Shown piece after piece: positions 14,399 through 21,303 of a stretch of 21,303 bases of DNA. Each line of letters begins with the position of its first letter. Position 1 is the first letter of the stretch. The notes below the pieces were generated by a model. It saw only the letters and a list, made by a program, of their open reading frames with translations, was not told the origin of the DNA and did no database searches. Both the position numbers and the translations under genes were made by a program. This DNA comes from RGIG3009 sp045590415 (lineage in GTDB: Bacteria; Bacillota; Clostridia; Oscillospirales; Acutalibacteraceae), in NCBI GenBank assembly GCA_045590415.1, contig JAZNRA010000100.1, positions 1 to 21,303 of the forward strand, in the 5' to 3' direction.

Positions 14399-16663
14399 TC
14401 ACAGTTTATTGCGCATAATTTTTCCACTGATGGTCTTGGGAAGCTCGTCGCGGAACACCACGATACGCGGATATTTGTACGGCGCGGTGTGCTGCTTGAC
14501 GTAGGTTTGGATCTCTTTTTTCAGTTCCTCCGTTCCCTCAACACCGGGAACCAGGACGATGCTCGCCTTGACTACCTGACCTCTCACCTCATCGGGAGCG
14601 GCGGAAACACCGCACTCCAGAACATAGGGCAACTCCATGATGGTGGATTCAATCTCGAACGGTCCGATGCGGTAGCCGGAGGACTTGATGACATCGTCGG
14701 CACGGCCCACATACCAGTAGTAGCCATCCTCATCGCGCCAGGCCACGTCACCGGTATGATACATCCCGTCGTGCCACACGGCGTCAGTGGCTTCCTGATT
14801 TTCATAGTAGCCGAGGAACACGCCGCAGGTGGGTGCCGGATCGGTACGGATGACGATTTCGCCGTTGACACCGTCCTCCACAGGGTTGCCGTCGGTATCC
14901 ACGATGTCGATGCCGTAGCCGGGGACGGGTTTGCCCATGGCGCCGGGTTTGATGCTGGTGCCGTACAGATTGGCGATACCGAGCGTCATTTCGGTTTGAC
15001 CGAAGCCCTCGTGGATGCGCAGACCGGTTGATTTTTCAAACTGATAGAAGACCTCGGGGTTCAGCGCTTCACCGGCGGTGGTGGCATGATGGATAGAAGA
15101 CAGATCAAAGCGGCCGAGATCCTGCTTGATGAGCATTCGATACATCGTGGGCGGCGCGCAGAAGGTGGTGATATTGTATTGCGCAAACATCGGCAGAATC
15201 TTTTCGGCGTCGAAGCGGTCGAAGTCGTAGGTGAACACCGCGCCCTCACACAGCCATTGACCGTAGAGCTTGCCCCACAGCGCCTTACCCCAACCGGTTT
15301 CGGAAATGGTAAAGTGCAGGCCGTCTTTCTCGCACAGATGCCAATATTTGGCGGTCACATAGTGACCCAGCGCGTATTTATAGGAATGGGTGGCCATCTT
15401 GGGATAACCGGTGGTGCCGGAGGTAAACAGCATCAGCATCGGATCGCTGCCGCAGGGCGCATCTGCATCGCGCACGTAGCGGCGGCTGAACAGGCCGTAT
15501 TCCTTGTCAAAGTTATGCCAGCCCTCACGGTCACCGCCTACCAAGATTTTGGTCAGCTGCATTCCCGCCGATTTCTCGGCAAGCTCAACCTGCTGGGCGG
15601 TGGCACCGTCGGCGGTACACACGACCGCACTGACGTTCGCCGCCTGGAAGCGATAGACAAAGTCGTGCTCCATCAACTGGTTGGTGGCGGGGATGGCGAT
15701 CGCGCCCAGCTTGTGCAGACCGAGGATCGCGTACCAGAACTGGTAATGGCGCTTGAGCACCAGCATCACGCGGTCACCGCGACGGATACCCAGACTTTTG
15801 AAGTAGTTAGCACTCTGAGAAGAAGCGTCTTTCATATCTTTAAAGGTGAAACGGCGCTCGGTCATATCATTGGCAATGTGGACCATTGCCAGTTTTTCCG
15901 GTTCACGACGGGCGATGGCATCCACCGTGTCGAAGGCGAAATTGTAGCTCTCGGTATCCTCAAACGAGAGGCTTTGCAGCATCCCGTTTTCGTCTTCTTC
16001 CGCCTTGATGAACTTGTGGCACAAAAGCTTCTCGGAGCTGTTCTTGCGCCCTTGGGCGATATACAACGGCTGGTCGGTGGTGTCGCTTGCCATAATCATG
16101 GACAAGAACACGCAGTCGCTGCCGTCGATGGCGATCATACCGTGAGGGGTGGAGGATTTGTAGAAGATGGAGTCACCCTCCCGCAGAACCTCCTCGTGGT
16201 CGCCTACTTTGATTCGCAGGGCACCCTTGATAACCATATTGAATTCCTGGCCGGTGTGAGTGGTGGTGTGGATGGGCTTATCCTGCAGGTCGGCAGAGTA
16301 TTCATAGGTGACCCAGTAAGGAGTCGCCAGCTTTTTGCGGAACATGGGCGCCATATCCTGAATGGTGATGCCATCCTCGCTGGCGGTCACCAGGCCCTTG
16401 CCGCGGCGGGTAACGGTGTAACCGGACAACTTGGCGCTGCGTCCCTCCAACAAAACGGTGATCTCAACGCCGAAAACCTTGGCACACTTATGCAGAAAGG
16501 TAAAAGGCAGGTCTACCGTACCGGTTTCATACTGGCGGTAAAGTTCTTCGCTGACCTCTGTCAGTTCTGCCATTTTCTGCATGCTGTATCCCAAAATTTC
16601 GCGCATACCGCTGATGCGGGTAGCAATATCCATGAGTTGGGTTGAGGTGTTCGTAGTTGTCAT
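14399..16663 (-). CDS. XRE-cupin-acyl-CoA ligase fusion (ligase A), under an Ile T-box
   Basis: The 754-aa protein is a clear paralogue of ligase B with the same order of parts: XRE helix-turn-helix (about residues 12-74, ending FGVEITVLLEG), cupin (TTTHTGQEFNMVIKG, then LREGDSIFYKSSTPHG), and acyl-CoA synthetase. The synthetase motifs are FTSGTTGYPK, GFGQTE, YHTGD, GRADDVIKSSGYRIGP and the C-terminal TISGKIMRNK with the catalytic Lys. Long blocks of the ligase domain are identical to ligase B, while the first 240 residues differ more. ATG 16663 has AAAGGAAG upstream; the longer frame reaches into the T-box terminator. The Ile specifier suggests 2-methylbutyrate as substrate, which is inference. 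No terminator follows, so transcripts can read into the Val T-box leader. Confidence 0.85.
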   Translation of the reverse strand: MTTTNTSTQLMDIATRISGMREILGYSMQKMAELTEVSEELYRQYETGTVDLPFTFLHKCAKVFGVEITVLLEGRSAKLSGYTVTRRGKGLVTASEDGITIQDMAPMFRKKLATPYWVTYEYSADLQDKPIHTTTHTGQEFNMVIKGALRIKVGDHEEVLREGDSIFYKSSTPHGMIAIDGSDCVFLSMIMASDTTDQPLYIAQGRKNSSEKLLCHKFIKAEEDENGMLQSLSFEDTESYNFAFDTVDAIARREPEKLAMVHIANDMTERRFTFKDMKDASSQSANYFKSLGIRRGDRVMLVLKRHYQFWYAILGLHKLGAIAIPATNQLMEHDFVYRFQAANVSAVVCTADGATAQQVELAEKSAGMQLTKILVGGDREGWHNFDKEYGLFSRRYVRDADAPCGSDPMLMLFTSGTTGYPKMATHSYKYALGHYVTAKYWHLCEKDGLHFTISETGWGKALWGKLYGQWLCEGAVFTYDFDRFDAEKILPMFAQYNITTFCAPPTMYRMLIKQDLGRFDLSSIHHATTAGEALNPEVFYQFEKSTGLRIHEGFGQTEMTLGIANLYGTSIKPGAMGKPVPGYGIDIVDTDGNPVEDGVNGEIVIRTDPAPTCGVFLGYYENQEATDAVWHDGMYHTGDVAWRDEDGYYWYVGRADDVIKSSGYRIGPFEIESTIMELPYVLECGVSAAPDEVRGQVVKASIVLVPGVEGTEELKKEIQTYVKQHTAPYKYPRIVVFRDELPKTISGKIMRNKL

Positions 16664-16711
16664 GGCGATCTTCCTTTCTCGTTTGCGGGGCGCTTTCAAA
16701 GGTTTAGAAAA

Positions 16712-16976
16712 TAAAAACACGCCCCAAGAATAATCATTCTTGAGACGAGCAAATCATTACCCGCGGTACCACTCAAATTACGACCGAAGTCGTCACTTCA
16801 GACTCTAACAAGCCCTATCCCTTAACGCGGGCTGACGGGAAAACCTGGCATACGCTCGGCTCACCGGCTCGGAAGTGATGGGTCTGATTGCAGCGGGTCA
16901 TCGGCTTCACACCAAGTGCCGACTCTCTGGAGATCCGGATTGCAGGACCGTCTTCGTCACAGCCTTTTAAGATGTT
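16712..16976 (-). promoter_or_regulatory. T-box riboswitch, isoleucine-type specifier AUC (controls ligase A)
   Basis: The T-box core GAGTGGTACCGCGG lies at 16774-16761. Stem III is ACGAC-TTCG-GTCGT. The Stem I distal part is CGGC-ACTTGGTGTGAA-GCCG with a CCAGAGAG bulge before it. At the base, GGCT pairs with AGCC, then the K-turn (GTGAC opposite CGAG), then GAAG pairs with CTTC. The base before CTTC is A, and the codon before it is ATC (16879-16877), the Ile specifier. The terminator stem (CTCGTCTCAAGAAT region with ATTCTTGGGGCG, then T run) lies at 16712-16750. Uncharged tRNA-Ile should stabilise the antiterminator and switch ligase A on. Confidence 0.9.
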
Positions 16977-16982
16977 TCCATT

Positions 16983-17011
16983 ACAATATCACATTAGCAA
17001 ACGAAAGTCAA
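16983..17011 (-). promoter_or_regulatory. Promoter for the Ile T-box leader
   Basis: Minus-strand TTGACT (17011-17006) and TATTGT (16988-16983) are separated by 17 nt, with a TG extension just before the -10. The same TGTGAT context precedes the -10 in the other two T-box promoters or is closely similar. Confidence 0.85.
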
Positions 17012-17039
17012 CAGTTTTTTTGCAAAATCTTTTTCGTTT

Positions 17040-17062
17040 TTCCGCAAAAACTTTGTGCGGAA
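17040..17062. promoter_or_regulatory. Inverted repeat between the divergent T-box promoters, operator candidate
   Basis: The arms TTCCGCA (17040-17046) and TGCGGAA (17056-17062) form a perfect 7-bp inverted repeat around a 9-nt AT-rich centre. It lies about 30 nt upstream of both divergent -35 boxes. There is no T run on either side, so it is not an intrinsic terminator. A dimeric DNA-binding protein could bind here; the XRE domains of ligases A and B are the obvious local candidates. This is inference. Confidence 0.45.
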
Positions 17063-17092
17063 TTAAAAAGATCGCAATTTTTATTGTTTTTG

Positions 17093-17122
17093 TTGACAAA
17101 TTCATGTCGATGTGATTAAATA
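17093..17122 (+). promoter_or_regulatory. Promoter for the Leu T-box operon
   Basis: TTGACA lies at 17093-17098. The -10 is TTAAAT (17116-17121, 17-nt spacer, with a preceding TGTGA as in the other T-box promoters) or TAAATA (17117-17122, 18-nt spacer). Confidence 0.8.
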
Positions 17123-17127
17123 TAGGC

Positions 17128-17400
17128 ATTAATTGTGAACGACAGTGACGGAAAACTTGCCTTTTTCCAATGCCACAGAGAGCCGGCGGGTGGTGCGAGC
17201 CGGTGCAACGGAACCTGGTGATCTGATTCCCGAGTCGGCTCTGCAAACGCTTAAACGGTCAGTAGTGGAGTCCGGTTGCCCCCGTTACAGGGCTGGGACT
17301 TGTTGGAGTCCGATGAGTGATTTCCCGCATGGGAAATAACCAGGGTGGTACCGCGAATGTGAATTCGTCCCTGAGGCATAACATGCCGCAGTGATTTTTT
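17128..17400 (+). promoter_or_regulatory. T-box riboswitch, leucine-type specifier CUG (controls the LeuA-like operon)
   Basis: The canonical T-box AGGGTGGTACCGCG lies at 17342-17355, with the matching antiterminator strand TTCGTCCCT. Stem III is ATTTCCC-GCAT-GGGAAAT (17320-17337). The Stem I distal loop is CCGGC-GGGTGGTGCGA-GCCGG with CAGAGAG before it. At the base, CGAC pairs with GTCG, the K-turn is GTGAC opposite CGAGT, and GGAA pairs with TTCC. The base before TTCC is A, and the codon before it is CTG (17223-17225), the Leu specifier. The terminator (about 17368-17400; stem with two mismatches, then T run) is weaker than in the other two leaders. Confidence 0.9.
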
Positions 17401-17425
17401 ATTTCCATCTAAAGGAGTGTCCGTT

Positions 17426-18820
17426 ATGAAAAAACTGATAATCAGCGACGTGACGATGAAACAATCTGCAGAGGGCTTCGCGCTTTCTTTTAAGGAAAAG
17501 ATCGAGCTTGCAAAGCTGCTCGACAAGCTGGGTGTGTCGGTCATTGAATTGGAGGGCATTCAGAATACCCGTACCGATTCTCTTCGTATTAAATCCATTG
17601 CCGCCGCAGTGGCGAACAGTATCGTGGCTGTGCCGGTACAGCTGAATACCGAGAGCGTGGCACAGACATGGGCGGCGCTTGAGCAGGCAAAGCATCCCCG
17701 TTTACAGGTATGCGCGGCTGTCAGTTCGGTGCAGATGGAGTATCTCTTCCACAAAAAGCCGGATGCGATGCTGAGCACCATCTCCGAAACGGTTGCCGCG
17801 TGCAAAGCGGTGTGTGCCGACGTGGAATTCATTGCTGACGATGCTACCCGCGCGGATGCGGCCTTTCTTCAAAAAGCGTTGGATATGGCGGTAGAAGCCG
17901 GTGCGTCCACGGTTACGGTCTGTGATACTGCCGGCACGATGCTTCCCGGAGAATTTGCAGGGTTTGTCAAGCGTTTGCAAGTGCCCGAGCAGGTATCTTT
18001 GGGCGTATGTTGTGCCAACGACCTGTCGATGGCAGATGCTTGCGCTGTTGCCGCCGTTGGCGAGGGGGCCGGTGAGATCAAGGCGGCGGCATATCCCTTG
18101 GGGAACGCGAGTCTTGCCAATCTGGCGAAGCTGCTCGCTGCTCGCGGCGATAGCTTTGCGGTATCGTGCGACGTGCGCACCACCGAACTGGGGCGCATTA
18201 TCGAGCGGGTTACCCAGATTTGCCAGGCCGGCAAAAGTAAAAACAGCGCCTTTAGCGGCGAGCAGACCGATCCGGGCTTATACTTGACGGCTCACGACGA
18301 TATCACCGCTGTGCAAAAGGTTGCCGAACAGTTGGGGTATGATTTGTCCGAAGAGGACAGCGTAAAGGTGTATGACGCGTTCCGGCAAATCGCGGCTAAA
18401 AAAGAGCAGGTGAGTTCCAAGGAATTGGATGCGATCATCGCCTCTGCCGCAATGCAGGTACCGCCGACGTATAAATTGGATACGTTTGTGATCACCTCAG
18501 GCAATACCATTTCCGCGACCGCCCATATTAAATTACTCAAGAATGACGTGCCGGTGGAGGGTGTGTCGATCGGTGACGGTCCGATTGATGCCGCGTTTGT
18601 CGCCATTGAAAAAATTACCGGTTGCCATTATGAACTGGATGATTTCCAATTGCAGGCGGTTACCGAGGGGCGTGAAGCGATGGGGCAGACCGTCGTGAAA
18701 TTGCGCAACGGCGGCAAGGTCTATTCCGGCAGAGGTATCTCTACCGACATCGTCGGCGCGGGTATTCATGCCTATTTGAGTGCTTTGAATAAAATTGTGT
18801 ATGAGGAGGAAATGGCATGA
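17426..18820 (+). CDS. LeuA-like protein: degenerate isopropylmalate-synthase barrel with LeuA allosteric domain
   Basis: The 464-aa protein resembles 2-isopropylmalate/citramalate synthases. Residues 1-270 form an HMGL-like TIM barrel with recognisable segments (ISDVTMK, VCDTAGTMLPGEF, PLGNASLANL). Residues about 345-460 form the LeuA allosteric domain (LDTFVITSGN, VSIGDGPIDAAF, GRGISTDIVGAGIHAY), which binds leucine in true LeuA. The active site is degraded: DTTLRDGEQ is replaced by D8-V-T-M-K-Q-S-A-E, and the metal-binding His-x-His of HCHND is replaced by C195-C-A197-N-D. Condensation activity is therefore doubtful. ATG 17426 follows AAAGGAG; the in-frame GTG at 17417 overlaps that site. 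The gene follows a Leu T-box and overlaps the next start (ATGA). It may be a leucine sensor, or an enzyme with altered chemistry. Confidence 0.85.
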   Translation: MKKLIISDVTMKQSAEGFALSFKEKIELAKLLDKLGVSVIELEGIQNTRTDSLRIKSIAAAVANSIVAVPVQLNTESVAQTWAALEQAKHPRLQVCAAVSSVQMEYLFHKKPDAMLSTISETVAACKAVCADVEFIADDATRADAAFLQKALDMAVEAGASTVTVCDTAGTMLPGEFAGFVKRLQVPEQVSLGVCCANDLSMADACAVAAVGEGAGEIKAAAYPLGNASLANLAKLLAARGDSFAVSCDVRTTELGRIIERVTQICQAGKSKNSAFSGEQTDPGLYLTAHDDITAVQKVAEQLGYDLSEEDSVKVYDAFRQIAAKKEQVSSKELDAIIASAAMQVPPTYKLDTFVITSGNTISATAHIKLLKNDVPVEGVSIGDGPIDAAFVAIEKITGCHYELDDFQLQAVTEGREAMGQTVVKLRNGGKVYSGRGISTDIVGAGIHAYLSALNKIVYEEEMA

Positions 18821-21303
18821 ATCTCTCCTTTTCCACCCGCGGTTGGCCCGAACTTACATGGGATGAAATGATCGATACCGCCTTGGATATGGGCTTTGGC
18901 GGTATTGAAGTGTATAATCTGCCGAAGTTCGATCCTTTGCTGGAGAAGGGCGGTCCCTTCCACAAATATCAGGCGGCGGCGACTGTTCGTCAATTGCGGG
19001 AAAAGAAACTGAAAATCCCCTGCTTTGACACCTCCTTTGACTTGTCCGCTGATCCGTGTGCGGTGAACGGCTTGACAGCACTGATGGAGGTCGCCAAGAA
19101 CACGCAGGTGCCGTACGTGGTGGCTTGCGCGTTGCAGGATAATGAATCCGTTGTGCAGGCGGTGCTGAAGCAGTTGTTACCCGTGGCAGAAGCCATGGGC
19201 GTGAGTCTGCTTATCAAAACAAGCGGTATTTATGCCGATACCGCTCGCTTGCGGGCGATGCTGGATCAGTTCGCCAGCGACAATTTGGGTGCGCTGTGGG
19301 ATGTGCATCATCCCTACCGCGATTTTGGCGAAAGCGGCGACGCCACCATTAAAAATTTAGGCGCTTATGTGTGCCACGTGCATCTGCGCGATTCTGACGA
19401 CGGGGGTGTGTATCAGCTGATTGGGGAAGGCACGATGCCGATCGCCGATGTGATACGCGCGTTGTCTTCCGTGAATTACGACGGATTTATCTCGCTTGAG
19501 TGGAAACCCGAATGGCTCGAGGATCTGCAGGACCCCGAGGTCATCTTCCCATATTTCGTCAACTATATGTCCCGTTTCCATTCCACGCGCGGCATGAAGA
19601 AGTCGCTCTATTTTAATCACGACGGTACCGGTCAGTACATCTGGAAAAAGGACGAGTTGATCGATCTGACCTTCCCGCAGGTGCTGGACCGTGTGGCAGA
19701 GGAGTTTCCCGATCAGTATTGCTTTAAGTATACAACGCTTGATTATACCCGCACCTATGCCGAGTTCCGCGAGGATGTGGATCGGTTTGCCAGGGCCTTG
19801 GTATCAATGGGCGTGAAGGCAGGTTCCAAGGTTGCCATCTGGTCGACCAACGTACCCGCCTGGTACATCACCTTTTGGGCAACTACCAAGATTGGCGCGG
19901 TGCTGGTGACGGTCAACACGGCGTATAAGATCCACGAAGCAGAATATCTATTGCGCCAGTCTGATACCCACACGTTGGTAATGATCGAATCTTGCCTGGA
20001 TTCCGACTATAAGGGTATCATCAATGAGCTGTGCCCCGAGATTGCCAAGACCCCGGCGGGTGAGCCGTTGCACTGCAAAAAATTGCCTTTCCTGCGCAAC
20101 GTGATTACCGTGGGATTTAAGCAGCCGGGCAGTCTGACTTTTGATGAGGCAATGGCCCGTTACGAGATGGTCAGTCGCGAGCGGGTGGCCCGGATGGCGG
20201 CGGCGGTTCGTCCCGACGACGTTTGCAATATGCAGTACACCTCCGGCACGACCGGTTTTCCCAAGGGTGTTATGTTAACGCATTACAACGTAATAAATAA
20301 CGGAAAATGTATCGGCGATCGCATGGGACTTTCTACTGCCGATCGTATGATGATTCAGGTGCCGATGTTCCATTGCTTTGGCATGACCCTTTCGATGACC
20401 TCGTCCATGACGCACGGTGCGACCATGTGTCCGATGCCGTATTTCTCGGCGGCATCGTCGCTCGCGTGTATCAATCAGGAGAAGATCACCTGCTTCAATG
20501 GCGTTCCCACGATGTTTATCGCGATGTTTAACCATCCCGATTATCGCAAAACGGATTTCAGCCATATGCGTACCGGTATTATGGCGGGTGCGGGTTGTCC
20601 GCCCGAACTGATGCGTCGGGCCGCTCAGCCGGATGAAATGAATATGTACGGCATTGTCAGCGTGTACGGTCAGACCGAGTGTGCTCCCGGTAACACGATG
20701 AGCAGCTGGACCGATTCGCTGGAGGTGCGTACGGAAACGGTCGGTTATGCGTTTCCGCACGTGCGCTGTAAAGTGGTGGATCCCGAAACCGGTCTGGAGG
20801 TCGCCCCCGGCGTGAACGGTGAGTTCTGCGCCAAGGGCTATAACACGATGAAGGGTTACTATAAAATGCCGCAGGCGACCAAGGATACCATCGATGAGGA
20901 GGGGTGGTTGCACTCCGGCGACCTCGCGTGTCGCGACGAAGCGGGCAACTATCGTATTACCGGTCGACTTAAGGATATGATCATTCGCGGCGGTGAGAAC
21001 ATTTACCCGAAAGAGATTGAGGAGTTCATCTACACGCATCCCCAGACGAAGGACGTTCAGGTCATCGGCGTGCCGGATAAGAAGTACGGCGAAGAGATTA
21101 TGGCGTGCATTATCCTCAAAGAACCCGGTTCCGTGAGTGAGGAGGAAATGACCGCCTACATCAAAGCGAGCATGGCTCGCCACAAGGTGCCCCGCTATAT
21201 CTCCTTTGTTGACAGCTTCCCCATGAACGCAGCCGGCAAGATCCTCAAATACAAAATGCGGCAGGATGCTGCAAAAGAACTGGGTCTTGTGGGCGACGGT
21301 GCC
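18817..21303 (+). CDS. TIM-barrel (AP endonuclease 2-like) plus FadD-like acyl-CoA ligase fusion, runs off the window
   Basis: A single uninterrupted frame runs from ATG 18817 to the window edge (829 codons, no stop). Residues 1 to about 250 form a sugar-phosphate isomerase/epimerase-like TIM barrel: MGFGGIEVYN, ALWDVHHPYRD, HVHLRD and ISLEWKPEW provide Asp, His and Glu metal-ligand candidates. The usual first Glu (EN/EH motif) is replaced by I-K-T-S. Residues about 285-829 form an AMP-binding ligase distinct from ligases A and B: YTSGTTGFPKGVML, VYGQTE, HSGDLACRDEAGNYRITGR, IRGGENIYPKEIEEF, and NAAGKILKYK with the catalytic Lys near the visible end. The start overlaps the LeuA-like stop (ATGA). 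Under Leu T-box control, isovalerate is a possible substrate; this is inference. Confidence 0.88.
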   Translation, partial: MNLSFSTRGWPELTWDEMIDTALDMGFGGIEVYNLPKFDPLLEKGGPFHKYQAAATVRQLREKKLKIPCFDTSFDLSADPCAVNGLTALMEVAKNTQVPYVVACALQDNESVVQAVLKQLLPVAEAMGVSLLIKTSGIYADTARLRAMLDQFASDNLGALWDVHHPYRDFGESGDATIKNLGAYVCHVHLRDSDDGGVYQLIGEGTMPIADVIRALSSVNYDGFISLEWKPEWLEDLQDPEVIFPYFVNYMSRFHSTRGMKKSLYFNHDGTGQYIWKKDELIDLTFPQVLDRVAEEFPDQYCFKYTTLDYTRTYAEFREDVDRFARALVSMGVKAGSKVAIWSTNVPAWYITFWATTKIGAVLVTVNTAYKIHEAEYLLRQSDTHTLVMIESCLDSDYKGIINELCPEIAKTPAGEPLHCKKLPFLRNVITVGFKQPGSLTFDEAMARYEMVSRERVARMAAAVRPDDVCNMQYTSGTTGFPKGVMLTHYNVINNGKCIGDRMGLSTADRMMIQVPMFHCFGMTLSMTSSMTHGATMCPMPYFSAASSLACINQEKITCFNGVPTMFIAMFNHPDYRKTDFSHMRTGIMAGAGCPPELMRRAAQPDEMNMYGIVSVYGQTECAPGNTMSSWTDSLEVRTETVGYAFPHVRCKVVDPETGLEVAPGVNGEFCAKGYNTMKGYYKMPQATKDTIDEEGWLHSGDLACRDEAGNYRITGRLKDMIIRGGENIYPKEIEEFIYTHPQTKDVQVIGVPDKKYGEEIMACIILKEPGSVSEEEMTAYIKASMARHKVPRYISFVDSFPMNAAGKILKYKMRQDAAKELGLVGDGA

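Noticed and set aside
15086..16645. 519-codon open frame on the plus strand
   Set aside because: It lies entirely antisense to ligase A, has no recognisable domain, and mirrors the GC-biased codon positions of the real gene.
16664..16720. N-terminal extension of ligase A
   Set aside because: It starts within the T-box terminator stem; ATG 16663 has AAAGGAAG just upstream.
17145..17339. Small plus-strand open frame upstream of the LeuA-like gene
   Set aside because: It falls inside the Leu T-box leader RNA; the conserved RNA elements explain the sequence.
14082..17400. Repeated GGTACC/CCGCGG elements as a mobile-element or CRISPR-like repeat
   Set aside because: They are the conserved T-box cores of three leaders in two orientations; there are no regular spacers, transposase genes or target-site duplications.
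20275..21183. 302-codon minus-strand open frame rich in His and Arg
   Set aside because: It is the shadow of the FadD-like ligase domain, whose motifs are complete on the plus strand.

Overview
The window looks like the chromosome of an anaerobic Gram-positive bacterium of the class Clostridia, possibly an Oscillospirales-type gut or rumen organism. The reasons are: strong AGGAGG-type ribosome binding sites, T-box riboswitches, a ferredoxin-dependent 2-oxoacid oxidoreductase, the clostridial NifU-like/GGGtGRT gene pair, and moderate GC content. The placement is inferred from gene content; no rRNA or other taxonomic marker is present.

Left part (1-7376). The 3' end of rsmD leads into coaD and a coiled-coil protein gene (one operon, closed by a terminator). 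A sigma-A-type promoter then drives a NifU-like Fe-S protein and a GGGtGRT protein. Next come a stand-alone acyltransferase-3 membrane protein, a small DtxR-type metalloregulator on the minus strand, and a divergent four-gene operon (Fe-S flavoprotein, GNAT acetyltransferase, nitroreductase, PfkB sugar-phosphate kinase). These genes look like ordinary accessory and housekeeping genes.

Right part (7390-21303). This is the interesting region. On the minus strand, read from right to left, lie: a T-box leader and an acyl-CoA ligase (ligase A); a second promoter and T-box leader and a paralogous ligase (ligase B); a P-loop ATPase; a 2x[4Fe-4S] ferredoxin subunit; the VorB, VorA and VorC subunits of a 2-oxoacid:ferredoxin oxidoreductase; and a leucine/valine dehydrogenase. 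Both ligases carry an N-terminal XRE helix-turn-helix plus cupin module. Divergently on the plus strand, a third T-box leader precedes a LeuA-like protein that lacks the catalytic His pair and a fusion of a TIM barrel with a FadD-like ligase that is still open at the window end.

I aligned the three T-box Stem I elements by their K-turn and specifier-loop geometry, with B. subtilis glyQS (from memory) as template. The specifier codons read AUC (Ile), GUC (Val) and CUG (Leu), so all three branched-chain amino acids are represented. T-boxes switch genes on when the cognate tRNA is uncharged, so the locus should be biosynthetic or salvage, not catabolic. The simplest model has three steps: CoA ligases activate 2-methylbutyrate, isobutyrate and isovalerate; the Vor complex carboxylates the acyl-CoAs reductively to branched 2-oxoacids; the dehydrogenase aminates these to Ile, Val and Leu. 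The dehydrogenase has an Asn-Arg-Ser motif where NAD-type LeuDH has Asp, which suggests NADPH use and fits the biosynthetic direction. The reductive carboxylation route is known from anaerobe physiology; its assignment to this T-box-controlled locus is my inference.
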